DNA from: Planctomycetota bacterium
GTDB lineage: Bacteria; Planctomycetota; Phycisphaerae; FEN-1346
Direction: 5' to 3'
NCBI GenBank assembly: GCA_026386995.1
Contig: JAPLMO010000335.1
Coordinates: forward strand, 1-43,055
DNA: 43,055 nt
Part shown: one piece after another, positions 8,706 to 16,551 of the stretch
Layout of the letters: the number at the start of each line of letters is the position of its first letter
Position numbering within the stretch: position 1 is the first letter of the stretch
The notes under the pieces: model-generated
What the model was told of the DNA's origin: nothing
What the model saw: the letters and a program-made list of their open reading frames with translations, nothing else
The model's database searches: none
Position numbers and translations under genes: made by a program

Positions 8706-9374
8706 ATGCCATTACCCTTCGTGCGTTCCGGCGGTCTGGCGATGGTCTTGGCGGCCCTCGCCGCCTGCGCAGGTTGCGAAGACCAGTCCGTCAAGTTCAA
8801 CCAGGAAGGCCTTGCCCAGTACCGGGCCGGCGACTACACCCGCGCGCGGGCCGCCTTCGAGGAAGCCATCGCCCAGAGCCCCGACGTCGGCGAGTACTAT
8901 TTCAACCGCGGCATCTGCGAGCAGGCCATCGGCCACTGGGACATGGCGATCCACAACTACGAAATGTCCATGCGCCTGAGCCCCAAGGTCGTCGACGCCT
9001 ACAACAACGCCGCCCAGTGCTACATCGAAAAGGGCGACCTGGCCAAGGCGCAGCAAATCCTGATCACCGGCACGTTGGCCAATCCGTACACTGGAGAGGC
9101 GTTCATCAACGTCGGCCGCTTCTTCGACAGCCGGGGCGATATGCCCAGCGCCCGCCTCTGGATGGCCAAGGCCGTCGCCGCCGATCCGGACAACGCCAAG
9201 CCCCACCTGGCGTACGCCCAAATCCTTATGAAGGCCGGCGAGCGCGACAAGGCCATCGGGGAATTCCGCAAGAGCCTTGACCTCAATCCTCTCCAGCCGG
9301 AGACGTCGGCCAAGTTGTCGGAATTGGCGCCTTCGGGCAACCAGTTGCCGCCGCTGAAGCCGCAAACCAAATGA
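8706..9374 (+). CDS. TPR-repeat lipoprotein
   Basis: This is a 222-residue protein. A strong AGGAGG at 8695-8700 fixes the ATG at 8706, in preference to an upstream in-frame ATG at 8676. The N-terminus is a lipoprotein signal with a lipobox ending at Cys21 (LAAC) or Cys24 (CAGC). The rest is helical, with tetratricopeptide-like repeats (AQYRAGDYTRARAAFEEAI, then IGHWDMAIHNYEMSM, KGDLAKAQQIL and AGERDKAIGEFRKSLDLNP) ending near residue 205. Such proteins are envelope scaffolds for other proteins; the partner is unknown. Its stop overlaps the next start (ATGA), so it is translationally coupled to the phospholipase/nuclease-like enzyme. Confidence 0.88.
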   Translation: MPLPFVRSGGLAMVLAALAACAGCEDQSVKFNQEGLAQYRAGDYTRARAAFEEAIAQSPDVGEYYFNRGICEQAIGHWDMAIHNYEMSMRLSPKVVDAYNNAAQCYIEKGDLAKAQQILITGTLANPYTGEAFINVGRFFDSRGDMPSARLWMAKAVAADPDNAKPHLAYAQILMKAGERDKAIGEFRKSLDLNPLQPETSAKLSELAPSGNQLPPLKPQTK

Positions 9375-10528
9375 GTTCAAAGTTCAAGGTTCAAAGTTCA
9401 AGGTCAGCGCGGTGGGCGGGGTTTCTGCGCCTTCCCGCACATCGGGCAGCAATGCTGGCGCTGGCGGCCCTCGTCGCCTGTGCGGCCACGGTCGCCTTTG
9501 CCTGGGCCGACCGCACTCACCAACTGATCGTCGAGGAATCCGTCGCGCGCCTGCCGGAGCCGCTACGGGGCCTCTTTGCGGACGAGGCGGCGATGGAGCG
9601 CCTGAAGAAGGCCGCAATCGAGCCGGACGAGCGGAAGAAGCGGATCGAGAAGGACGCGGCCGCCATGCCCGCCGACAGTCGCGAGGCGATGCTCAAGAAG
9701 GCCGACGAAGAGAAAAAACGCCACTACTTTGACATCGACGCGATCACGGCCGAGCCGCCGCCGTTCGCCCATTTTCCGCACGACCGCGCGGCGGCCGAGA
9801 AGGAGTTCGGCACGAAACCCTTCCAGGAGCACGGCACGGCCCCGTGGGCCGCCGAGGCGGCGCTCGAAAGGTTGGCCGACGCGATGAAGAGCGGCCGGAC
9901 GGACGAGACGTTCGAGGCCGCCGGCGACCTGGCACATTACGTCGCCGACCTCCACATGCCGCTGCACGTCTCGAAGAATTTCAACGGCAAGTTGACCGGT
10001 AACGACGGGGTGCACCAGGCGGTCGAGATCGGCTTGGCGGTCCGCAACGAGCCCTTCTACGCTGCCGAGGTCCGCAAAGACCGCACCGAGGTCGCGTATG
10101 TCTCGAAGGCGCCCGATGCGCTCTTTGAGTGGGTCGTCCAGGCCAATGCCCGCGCGGCTCCCCTGCTGGAGGCCGACACGGCCGCCCGCAATCAGACCCG
10201 CTACAACCCCCCGACCGCCAAGACCAAGGAGGCCGAGCAGGAGACCGAGGACCCGGCCAACGAGAAGTCGCGGCCGTATTACGCGGCCCTGAAGAAGGAA
10301 CTTGAGGCTCGCGGCTCCCCCGATGCGGCCGCCATGCGCGACGCCGCCGCCCACCTCGCTCAACTCTATTACACCGCCTGGGTCCGCGCAGGCAAACCCG
10401 CGAGTTTTTCCCCTGCGGCGTCGTCCGCCCCGGAAACCATGAACATGCCGACGTACGTCCTCCTGATCCCGTCGGCGATCCTGTTTGTCCTTCTCTTCTG
10501 GCCGCGTAAGACACGGGTACGCGGTTAG
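9371..10528 (+). CDS. Zinc-dependent phospholipase C / S1-P1 nuclease family enzyme
   Basis: This 385-residue exported enzyme carries the tri-zinc site of this superfamily. Predicted signal cleavage after AFA leaves Trp45 as mature residue 1 and His50 as residue 6, the spacing of Trp1/His6 in P1 nuclease. Further likely ligands are His118 (RHYFDID), His189 and Asp193 (AHYVADLHMPLH), His199, His215 and Glu219 (HQAVE). Glu at the last place resembles Bacillus phospholipase C; P1 nuclease has Asp. A hydrophobic C-terminal helix (about 356-376) followed by RKTRVRG suggests membrane anchoring. The start is ambiguous: ATG at 9371 overlaps the TPR gene stop but places the heptamer-encoded SSKFKVQSS at the N-terminus; ATG at 9451 gives a cleaner signal peptide. 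Substrate (phospholipid or nucleic acid) is not decided by sequence. Confidence 0.8.
   Translation: MSSKFKVQSSRSARWAGFLRLPAHRAAMLALAALVACAATVAFAWADRTHQLIVEESVARLPEPLRGLFADEAAMERLKKAAIEPDERKKRIEKDAAAMPADSREAMLKKADEEKKRHYFDIDAITAEPPPFAHFPHDRAAAEKEFGTKPFQEHGTAPWAAEAALERLADAMKSGRTDETFEAAGDLAHYVADLHMPLHVSKNFNGKLTGNDGVHQAVEIGLAVRNEPFYAAEVRKDRTEVAYVSKAPDALFEWVVQANARAAPLLEADTAARNQTRYNPPTAKTKEAEQETEDPANEKSRPYYAALKKELEARGSPDAAAMRDAAAHLAQLYYTAWVRAGKPASFSPAASSAPETMNMPTYVLLIPSAILFVLLFWPRKTRVRG
9376..9403. repeat. Period-7 tandem repeat, alternating TTCAAAG/TTCAAGG
   Basis: Four units alternate TTCAAAG and TTCAAGG directly after the ATGA overlap of the TPR and phospholipase-like genes, so they are translated if the upstream start is used. 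The unit is shared with the arrays at 7605-7769. Confidence 0.95.
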
Positions 10529-10577
10529 TACGACATCGCTAGTGTAGTGTTTCAGAATTATCGCACATTATGGTATC

Positions 10578-10657
10578 GGGTGCCACGGCTGCGCTGTTTG
10601 CAGCCGTGCTCTGCGTCGAACGGTGGCACGGCTGCAAACAGCGCAGCCGTGGCACCC
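10578..10657. repeat. Paired-hairpin element, CACGGCTGC family
   Basis: An 80-bp imperfect palindrome. Each half begins with GTGGCACGGCTGC or its relative and contains an inner CACGGCTGC/GCAGCCGTG hairpin, with the halves inverted around a short spacer. A second copy of the same family is at 39651-39728. Confidence 0.92.
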
Positions 10658-10755
10658 GGCGCGGGTACGCGGAAAGTAATTGCACCCCAGGGTGCAGCGT
10701 TCATAATGGCCGGCCGGTGCAAGGCGAACGCCCCGGCCCCGCGCCGCCCCGGCCA

Positions 10756-10784
10756 CATTTAGCCGGCGGACTTGTCCGCCGCGC
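10756..10784. repeat. TTTAG-tagged hairpin before the serpin gene
   Basis: ATTTAG followed by a GGCGGAC/GTCCGCC hairpin. A close copy in inverted orientation is at 13752-13779. The ATTTAG tag beside the stem matches the tag of the REP family around the transposase gene at 20313. Confidence 0.8.
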
Positions 10785-10810
10785 ACCGTGCGAATGCAAA
10801 GGAGGCCGTC

Positions 10811-12076
10811 ATGTCACAGGCCAGGCTCAAGTGCGTAGTGGCGATGGTTCTTGTGCTCTCGGTCGTCGGGGTTGCCCTGGCGGCCGGGCGGCCGGCCACC
10901 CAGCCCGGCGCCACGATGGCGGACCCCGAGGCCATCGCCATCGGCCGGGGCATCAACCAGTTTGCGTTTGACCTTTACGCCCAACTCGCCGCTGAGAAGG
11001 GCAACCTGTTTTACTCGCCGCAAAGCATCTCGACGGCGCTGGCGATGACCTGGGCCGGGGCACGCGGCGAAACGGCCGCCCAGATGGCCAAGACCCTGCG
11101 GCTGCCGGCCGACCGGGTCGAGAAACCCGGGTCGATCCATGCCGCCTACGCCAAACTCCTCGCCGGCCTTTCCGCCGCGCGCGAGAAGCAGGGCTACGAA
11201 CTCTCGGCGGCCAACGCCCTGTGGGGCCAGAAAGGGTACGCGTGGCTGCCCGGCTTCCTGGGCGTGGTCAAGACCAACTACGGCGCGGGCCTGGAGGAAG
11301 TGGACTTCGTCAAGAACGCCGAAGGCGCCCGCCAGACGATCAACGCGTGGGTCGAGAAGGAAACCCGCGAGAAGATCAAGGACCTGATTCCGCAAGGCGT
11401 GCTTGACGGACTTACGCGCCTGGTCTTGACTAACGCCATTTACTTTAAGGGCGACTGGGACCACGCCTTCAAGAAAGACCGGACGAAGGACGAGGATTTC
11501 TTTGCCGAGGGCGGCCGGAAGGTCAAGGCGCCCATGATGAATCAGTCGGAACATTTCGGCTACATGGACGGCGGCGAGTTCCAGGCCCTTGAGATGCCGT
11601 ACAAGGGCGACGCCCTCTCAATGGTCATTCTACTGCCCAAGAAAGAGGACGGTCTGGCTGCGCTGGAGAAGACCCTCTCGGCCGAGACGGTGGCCGGGTG
11701 GCTGGCGAAACTCGCCCGGCGGGAGGTTTATGTCACGGTCCCCAAGTTCAAGACCACCGCCCAGTTTATGCTGGCCGACACGCTCAAGGCGATAGGCATG
11801 CCGCTGGCCTTCGACCCCGGCAAGGCCGACTTCAGCGGTATGGACGGCAAGAAGGACCTCTTTATCAGCGCTGTGATCCACAAGGCGTTCGTGGACGTCA
11901 GCGAAGAGGGCACCGAGGCCGCGGCCGCTACGGCCGCCGTGGCGCCCAGCGCCCCGGCCCCGCCGTCCGAGCCGCCGCCCGTCTTCCGCGCCGACCACCC
12001 GTTCATCTTCCTCATCCGCGACAAGCGCAGCGGCTGCATCCTGTTCCTCGGCCGCGTGGTGAACCCGAAAGAGTAG
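10811..12076 (+). CDS. Secreted bacterial serpin (protease inhibitor)
   Basis: This 421-residue serpin has a signal peptide (residues 1-25, ending VALAAG). AAAGGAGG at 10798-10805 sets the ATG at 10811 rather than the upstream in-frame ATG at 10772. Serpin landmarks are present: NLFYSPQSISTALAMTWAGA (65-84), LVLTNAIYFKGDW (204-216), MPYKGDALSMVILLP (262-276) and the C-terminal HPFIFLIRDKRSGCILFLGRV. The hinge EEGTEAAAAT (365-374) has the small residues needed for loop insertion, so it should be inhibitory. The reactive loop that follows is Pro-rich (VAPSAPAPPSEPPP, 377-390) and longer than in alpha1-antitrypsin, so P1 cannot be assigned; the default alignment would put Pro at P1'. It stands alone in its transcription unit. 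Confidence 0.95.
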   Translation: MSQARLKCVVAMVLVLSVVGVALAAGRPATQPGATMADPEAIAIGRGINQFAFDLYAQLAAEKGNLFYSPQSISTALAMTWAGARGETAAQMAKTLRLPADRVEKPGSIHAAYAKLLAGLSAAREKQGYELSAANALWGQKGYAWLPGFLGVVKTNYGAGLEEVDFVKNAEGARQTINAWVEKETREKIKDLIPQGVLDGLTRLVLTNAIYFKGDWDHAFKKDRTKDEDFFAEGGRKVKAPMMNQSEHFGYMDGGEFQALEMPYKGDALSMVILLPKKEDGLAALEKTLSAETVAGWLAKLARREVYVTVPKFKTTAQFMLADTLKAIGMPLAFDPGKADFSGMDGKKDLFISAVIHKAFVDVSEEGTEAAAATAAVAPSAPAPPSEPPPVFRADHPFIFLIRDKRSGCILFLGRVVNPKE

Positions 12077-12088
12077 GGCGGGGCGCAT

Positions 12089-12179
12089 ATTTAGCCCCCG
12101 GTGAATACACCGGGGGCCGAACGTCGGGGAGCGCGTGTCGCCGTGCCGCCCCGGGTGTATTCACCCGGGGCTAAATAAA
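12089..12179. repeat. REP pair (BIME-like) of the RAYT family
   Basis: Two inverted hairpins: ATTTAG + CCCCCGGTG/CACCGGGGG with an AATA loop, a ~30-bp spacer, then CCCCGGGTG/CACCCGGGG with a TATT loop + CTAAATAAA. Stem changes between the two are compensatory. It lies between the convergent serpin and fucosidase genes. Confidence 0.95.
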
Positions 12180-12206
12180 CCCGGCACGGGCCGCCTCGCG
12201 CGTTTT

Positions 12207-12240
12207 GCCCCCCCGTGTATTCACGGGGGGCTAAATAAAA
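12207..12240. repeat. Single REP hairpin of the RAYT family
   Basis: A CCCCCCGTG/CACGGGGGG stem with a TATT loop followed by CTAAATAAAA, 16 bp from the fucosidase stop. The third base pair variant again keeps the stem intact. Confidence 0.93.
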
Positions 12241-12255
12241 CGGCGTGCCTTCGGC

Positions 12256-13731
12256 CTACTTGCCCGGCAACGGCGGGGCCAGGTACAAGCCGAACTCCCG
12301 CACCGTCGGCGCGCCGCGAGACTTCGTGATCGCCAGTCGCACCTTGTCGGTCCGCACGTCGCCCACGCGAAGCAGCCGCTTGTAGCCGACCGTTGTGCCC
12401 TTGCCGACCTCGCGCCAGCCCGCGCCGTCCCACGCCTCGACGCGGAACTCCTCCACGCGCTGCCCCTGCGTGATCATCTCCTGGACCGAGACGACGTTAA
12501 AGAGCGCCTGGCCGCCCAGGTCGACCGTCAGGACGCCGTCGCTCGTGCCGTCGGCGGCCTGCCACCACGTCTCGCCGCTGCCGTCCACGGCCCGCGCGGC
12601 CGCGTGGTCTCCGGCAGCGCTCGTGGCCGTTACCGGCCGGCTGCGCGCAAGGTTGGCCTTGAAGGTCTCGTCGAGCACCTTGCGGAACTCCTTGAGGCGC
12701 GCGGCATCGTTCTCGTGGATGAGGCCGCGCGTGTCGGGCGGCACGTTGAGCAAGAGCACGCCGTTGCGGCCGACCGACCCGTAGTAGATGTCCAGCAGTT
12801 GCTCGAGCGACTTCACCTTGTCGTCCTCGGCGGGGTGATAGAACCACCCCGGCCGGATCGAGACGTCGCATTCCGCGGGCACCCAGTCCGGCCCGCCCGG
12901 GTCGCCCTTGTTGAGGTACTTGGTGTTGGCCTTGCCGATACTGACCTTCGAGCGGTCGAAGGTGGACCAGCAGGTCTCGCCGGCGTACCCCTTCTCGTTG
13001 CCCACCCAGCGGACGTCTGGCCCGGCGTCGGAGAAGATGACCGCGCCGGGGGCGCACTTGCGGACGACGGCGATGAACGACGGGAAGTCGTATTCCTGCC
13101 GCTTGCCGTTTGGCCCCTCGCCGCACGCCCCGTCGAACCATATCTCCGAAACCTCTCCATAGTTCTGGAGCAACTCGTACAGTTGGTTGACGAAGTGCTG
13201 GTTGTACTTCGGCGAATCGCCGTAGGTCTTCTCGTGGCGGTCCCAGGGCGACAGGTAGATGCCGAACTTCAGGTCCTCCAGGCGGCAGGCCTCGGCCACC
13301 TCGCGCACGACGTCGCCCTTGCCGTCGCGCCACGTACTGCTCTTGACGGAGTGGTCGGTGTACGCGCTCGGCCACAGGCAGAAACCGTCATGGTGCTTGG
13401 CGGTGAGTATGAGCATCTTGACGCCGCCGGCCTTCAGGGCGCGCGTCCACTGGCGTGCGTCGAACTCGGCGGGGTTGAAGACCTTCGGGTCTTCCTTGCC
13501 GTTGCCCCACTCCTTGTTGGTGAACGTGTTGACGCCGAAATGGGCGAAGGCGATGATCTCCAGTTCCTGCCACGCCAGTTGCCGCGGCGAGGGCGTCGGG
13601 AGGAGTATCTCGCCGGGGGCGGCCGGCGCGGCGGCCTCGGCCTTCCTGGCCTCCGCGGCGGATGCCGGCAAGGCGGCGAGGCCGAGGATGAGCAACGTGG
13701 CGATAGCGGCGGCAATTCGAGCGTGCATCAT
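12256..13731 (-). CDS. Secreted GH29 alpha-L-fucosidase with discoidin-like domain
   Basis: This 491-residue enzyme is predicted to release alpha-L-fucose from glycans outside the cytoplasm. Signal peptide is 1-26 (LAALPASAAE). The catalytic barrel (about 45-345) has the GH29 landmarks ILTAKHHDGFCLWPS (108-122) and SEIWFDGACGEG with likely nucleophile Asp200. A GH29-B type (alpha-1,3/1,4) specificity is suggested by the EIWFDGA form but not proven. The C-terminal ~120 residues (AVDGSGETWWQAADG and on) look like an F5/8 type C (discoidin) carbohydrate-binding domain. I chose the ATG at 13731, preceded by AAAGG. It is convergent with the serpin gene. Confidence 0.93.
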   Translation of the reverse strand: MMHARIAAAIATLLILGLAALPASAAEARKAEAAAPAAPGEILLPTPSPRQLAWQELEIIAFAHFGVNTFTNKEWGNGKEDPKVFNPAEFDARQWTRALKAGGVKMLILTAKHHDGFCLWPSAYTDHSVKSSTWRDGKGDVVREVAEACRLEDLKFGIYLSPWDRHEKTYGDSPKYNQHFVNQLYELLQNYGEVSEIWFDGACGEGPNGKRQEYDFPSFIAVVRKCAPGAVIFSDAGPDVRWVGNEKGYAGETCWSTFDRSKVSIGKANTKYLNKGDPGGPDWVPAECDVSIRPGWFYHPAEDDKVKSLEQLLDIYYGSVGRNGVLLLNVPPDTRGLIHENDAARLKEFRKVLDETFKANLARSRPVTATSAAGDHAAARAVDGSGETWWQAADGTSDGVLTVDLGGQALFNVVSVQEMITQGQRVEEFRVEAWDGAGWREVGKGTTVGYKRLLRVGDVRTDKVRLAITKSRGAPTVREFGLYLAPPLPGK

Positions 13732-13751
13732 GGTTTGGCCTTTCGCAAAAC

Positions 13752-13779
13752 GCGCGGCGGGCAAGTCCGCCGGCTATTG
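13752..13779. repeat. Tagged hairpin, inverted copy of 10756-10784
   Basis: GCGGCGGGCAAGTCCGCCGGCTATTG is matched on the other strand by the hairpin before the serpin gene, with a degraded tag (AATAG for TTTAG). The two copies flank the serpin-fucosidase region in opposite orientations. Confidence 0.75.
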
Positions 13780-13806
13780 ATCCCGGTAAAAGCAATGCTC
13801 ACGCTT

Positions 13807-13905
13807 GTCATTCTGAGGAGCGGCTTTAGCCGCGACGAAGAATCTCACCTTTCGGCCGGAGAACGGCGAGATTCTTCGGCCCCGTAAACGGGGCCTCAGA
13901 ATGAC
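13807..13905. repeat. 99-bp palindromic element, GTCATTCTGAGG family
   Basis: The outer arms are GTCATTCTGAGG and CCTCAGAATGAC, with inner arms GAAGAATCTC and GAGATTCTTC. Each half also has its own small hairpin (GCGGCTTTAGCCGC; GGCCCCGTAAACGGGGCC). The two halves are a paired-hairpin design. A fragment of the same family is near 131-140. Confidence 0.92.
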
Positions 13906-14060
13906 ATCCCTTGCACGGGATGAACATTACTTACACCGGGCTCAAATAAATGTGACCGCGGGCGGGTCGCCCCGCCTGCCGCTCGATTATACCGGCGTGA
14001 AATTGCCTTGCAACGTTTTGGCAACACTCTATGATTTTCGGTGAGGCGTGTGGCTCTCTG

Positions 14061-14088
14061 GAATCTGAGATGCCGGATGCCGGATGGG
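14061..14088. repeat. Period-7 array, unit GGATGCC
   Basis: GAATCTG, AGATGCC, GGATGCC and GGATGGG form a short degenerate period-7 run ending 15 bp before the NfeD start. It supports placing that start downstream, since arrays like this are mostly intergenic here. Confidence 0.6.
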
Positions 14089-14103
14089 CCGGGAGGGCGA
14101 AGC

Positions 14104-14715
14104 ATGGACTCGTTCCTGAGCAGCATGTACTGGGGCTCGGCCCTGTTCTTCAGCGTCCTGTTCGCGTGGCAGTTGCTGGCAACGCTCTTCGGGCACTTCG
14201 GCGGCGGCGACAATATCGACGCCGGCGCGGGCCACGACGTGGCCGGGGCAGGGCATGATGTCGGCGCCGGGGCGCATGCCGGCCACGATGCCGCCGTGGA
14301 TTCGGTCGCTTCGTTCAAACTTCTCTCGATCCGCTCAATGACCGCCTTCGGCCTTCTCTTCGGATGGGCGGGCGTTCTCTACTCGCGGGCCGGAGTTTCC
14401 CAGAATCTTACGATCCTCTACAGCCTCCTCTGGGGGGCGGCAGGCATGCTTATCGTCTCGGCCCTCTTCTACTTTTTCATGCGGATGGCCGAGACCGGCA
14501 CGCGGCGGCTGTCGACCGCCGTCGGCCAGCCCGCCACCGTTTACATGGACATCCCCGCCAACGGGGCGGGCCAGGTGCGTGTGCTTTGCGGCGGGACGAT
14601 TTGTTTCGTAACCGCCCGTGCCGCCGGCGGCGAGGCCCTGAAGGCCGGCACGCCTGTTGTCGTCAAGCGCGTCGTCGGCCCGAACGTCGTCGAGGTCGAA
14701 AAAGCGCCGCAGTAA
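14104..14715 (+). CDS. NfeD-like membrane protein with OB-fold domain
   Basis: This 203-residue protein has membrane segments near 10-29, about 79-97 and about 108-128, then a C-terminal beta-rich OB-fold-like domain of about 70 residues (TAVGQPATVYMDIPANGAG onwards). NfeD partners SPFH/flotillin proteins in membrane microdomains, and the next gene is a flotillin. A Gly/Ala/His/Asp-rich repeat (AGHDVAGAGHDVGAGAHAGH) sits between the first two membrane helices and may bind metal; that is inference. It lacks the N-terminal ClpP-like protease domain of long NfeD forms. The ATG at 14104 puts the first helix close to the N-terminus; an upstream in-frame start at 14041 would translate a period-7 repeat. 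Confidence 0.8.
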   Translation: MDSFLSSMYWGSALFFSVLFAWQLLATLFGHFGGGDNIDAGAGHDVAGAGHDVGAGAHAGHDAAVDSVASFKLLSIRSMTAFGLLFGWAGVLYSRAGVSQNLTILYSLLWGAAGMLIVSALFYFFMRMAETGTRRLSTAVGQPATVYMDIPANGAGQVRVLCGGTICFVTARAAGGEALKAGTPVVVKRVVGPNVVEVEKAPQ

Positions 14716-14748
14716 CGAATAGTCGTTTCGTATAGCGTTAGTCTTCGG

Positions 14749-14844
14749 GGGTGGCATGGTCACGCTGTTGCGTGACCATGTTGCAGTGATTGGCCAGGCG
14801 CCGTTGGGGGCACATGGTCACGCAACAGCGTGACCATGCCACCC
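14749..14844. repeat. Paired-hairpin element, TGGTCACGC family
   Basis: A 96-bp palindrome with outer arms GGGTGGCATGGTCACGC / GCGTGACCATGCCACCC and inner repeats of the same word in each half, around an unrelated spacer. It lies between nfeD and the flotillin gene and has the same layout as the CACGGCTGC elements, with a different core. Confidence 0.92.
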
Positions 14845-14890
14845 GCCGTCCGTGCGTTTCGCGTTCTTGTCGAACTAAGGAGGTGCAACC

Positions 14891-16402
14891 ATGTTGATTG
14901 ATCAACTGTTCTCATTGGGGTTGCAGGTGCCGAGCCTTCCGCCCCGCGGGACCGAAGAATCAGGTTCCGCCACCCTGCTGCTCTCGCTTCTGGCGGGGTT
15001 CGTGGCGGTCGTCATCCTGCTGATGCTCGTGCGGCTGTACAAGCGATGCCCGTCCAACAAAATCCTCGTCATCTACGGCAAGACCGGCCGCGGGGCAGCC
15101 AAGTGCGTCCAGGGCGGCGCGGCGTTCGTGTGGCCGGTCATCCAGGCGTCCAGTTTCCTGGACCTCGACCCGTTCGTCGTGCCGATCGACCTGACGAGCG
15201 CCCTGTCGCAGGAAAACATCCGCGTCTCTGTGCCCACGACCGTCACGGCCGCCATCTCGACCGACCCCGGCATCATGGAGAACGCCGCGGTCCGCCTGCT
15301 GGGCCTCACGCGCCAGCAGATCCTGAACATCGCCACCGACATCATCCTGGGCCAGATGCGCGCGGTCATCGCCACCATGAAGATCGACGAGATCAACCGC
15401 GACCGCCAGGCATTCATGGCCAAGGTCAGCGAGGCCGTGGCCGTGGAACTCGAGAAAATCGGCCTGACGGTCATCAACGTCAACATCAAGGACATCGAGG
15501 ACGAGTCCGGATACCTCAAGGCCATGGGCCGCAAGGCCGCCGCCGAGGCCATCCAGCAGGCCGAAATCGACGTGTCCGAGCAGGAGCGTCGCGGCAAGAT
15601 CGGCGTGGCCGAACGCCAGCGCGACCAGCGCAAGGCCGTCGCCGCCGCCAACGCCGAGGCCATCATCGGCGAGCAGTCGGCCCAGCGCGACCAGCGCCAG
15701 CAGGTTGCCAACCTTGACGCCCAGGCCGTCCAGACCGAGACCGAGGCCAACGCACGCAAGGCCGCGTTCGGGGCCGGCCAGAAGGTGGCCGAGGCCGAGG
15801 CCCGCTCCAAGTCCGAGTCCGCCTCCCGCACCGCCGACGGCCAGATCCGCGTCGCCGAACAGAAGGCCCAGAAAGAGGCCGAAGACGCACGCGCCCTCAA
15901 AGAACAGTCGCGCCTGAGGGCCGAGGTCATCGTCCCTGCCGAGGCCGCTCGCAACCAGGTCGTCATTCAGTCTGACGCCGAGAAGCAACTGAAGACCCTC
16001 GTGGCCGAGGGCGAGGCCAACGCCATCCTCGTCAAGATGAAGGCCGAGGCCGAGGGCACCAAGGCCGTCCTCGACGCCAAGGCCGCAGGCTATGGCAACC
16101 TCATCATGGCTGCCGCCAAGGATCCGCAGGCCGCAACGACGCTGCTGGTCATCGAGCGCCTGACCGAAGTCGCCCGCATCCAGGCCGATGCCATCAAGAA
16201 CCTGCCGCTGGAGAAGGTCATCGTCTGGGACGGCGGCGGCAAGGACGGCGGCGGCCTGGCGGACCTGGGCCGGCGCCTCGTAGGCGTCCTGCCCCCGATG
16301 CACCAACTGGCGCAGATGGTCGGCCTCGATCTGCCCGACTTCCTCGGCCAGGTCAAAGGCCACCGTGCCGCCGATGCCGGAACGGAGAAGGCGAAGGACT
16401 GA
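14891..16402 (+). CDS. Flotillin (SPFH/Band 7 family)
   Basis: This 503-residue scaffold protein of membrane microdomains has a perfect AAGGAGGTG at 14879-14887, just upstream of its ATG. One membrane helix (27-49) is followed by the SPFH domain (about 55-230), with the typical PSNKILVIYGKTG entry. A long Ala/Glu/Lys-rich coiled coil (about 230-410, with repeated EAEA, AEA and QKA motifs) drives oligomerisation, and a short Gly-rich tail closes the protein. This is the layout of FloT/YqiK-like flotillins. It pairs with the upstream NfeD, as in many genomes. Likely roles are membrane organisation and envelope stress; no substrate is shown. Confidence 0.95.
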   Translation: MLIDQLFSLGLQVPSLPPRGTEESGSATLLLSLLAGFVAVVILLMLVRLYKRCPSNKILVIYGKTGRGAAKCVQGGAAFVWPVIQASSFLDLDPFVVPIDLTSALSQENIRVSVPTTVTAAISTDPGIMENAAVRLLGLTRQQILNIATDIILGQMRAVIATMKIDEINRDRQAFMAKVSEAVAVELEKIGLTVINVNIKDIEDESGYLKAMGRKAAAEAIQQAEIDVSEQERRGKIGVAERQRDQRKAVAAANAEAIIGEQSAQRDQRQQVANLDAQAVQTETEANARKAAFGAGQKVAEAEARSKSESASRTADGQIRVAEQKAQKEAEDARALKEQSRLRAEVIVPAEAARNQVVIQSDAEKQLKTLVAEGEANAILVKMKAEAEGTKAVLDAKAAGYGNLIMAAAKDPQAATTLLVIERLTEVARIQADAIKNLPLEKVIVWDGGGKDGGGLADLGRRLVGVLPPMHQLAQMVGLDLPDFLGQVKGHRAADAGTEKAKD

Positions 16403-16429
16403 CGCAGCAACGGGGCCTGGTAATAGGGG

Positions 16430-16509
16430 GTGTGGCACTGCTGGCTTGCCCAGCCGTGGCAGAAGGCCCGTGACGTTCTCCACGGCTGGGCAAGCAAGCC
16501 GTGCCACAC
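16430..16509. repeat. Paired-hairpin element, CTTGCCCAGCCGTGG family
   Basis: An 80-bp palindrome with outer arms GTGTGGCAC/GTGCCACAC and an inner GGCTTGCCCAGCCGTGG matched by CCACGGCTGGGCAAGC. A sister copy with a changed core (CTTGTCCAGCC) lies at 28085-28162. Confidence 0.92.
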
Positions 16510-16551
16510 TGCGAAGCGTAAGGATCGCCGGCGTAATTTACCGGAGAGCGC

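Noticed and set aside
12089..12240. Ordinary bidirectional terminator between the serpin and fucosidase genes
   Set aside because: The same hairpins with a constant ATTTAG tag recur at 18492, 20262, 20831 and 20954, so they are REP repeats, although they may also terminate transcription.
14960..16507. A 515-codon minus-strand reading frame opposite flotillin
   Set aside because: Repetitive Leu/Gly/Asp composition produced by the Ala/Glu-rich coiled coil on the other strand.
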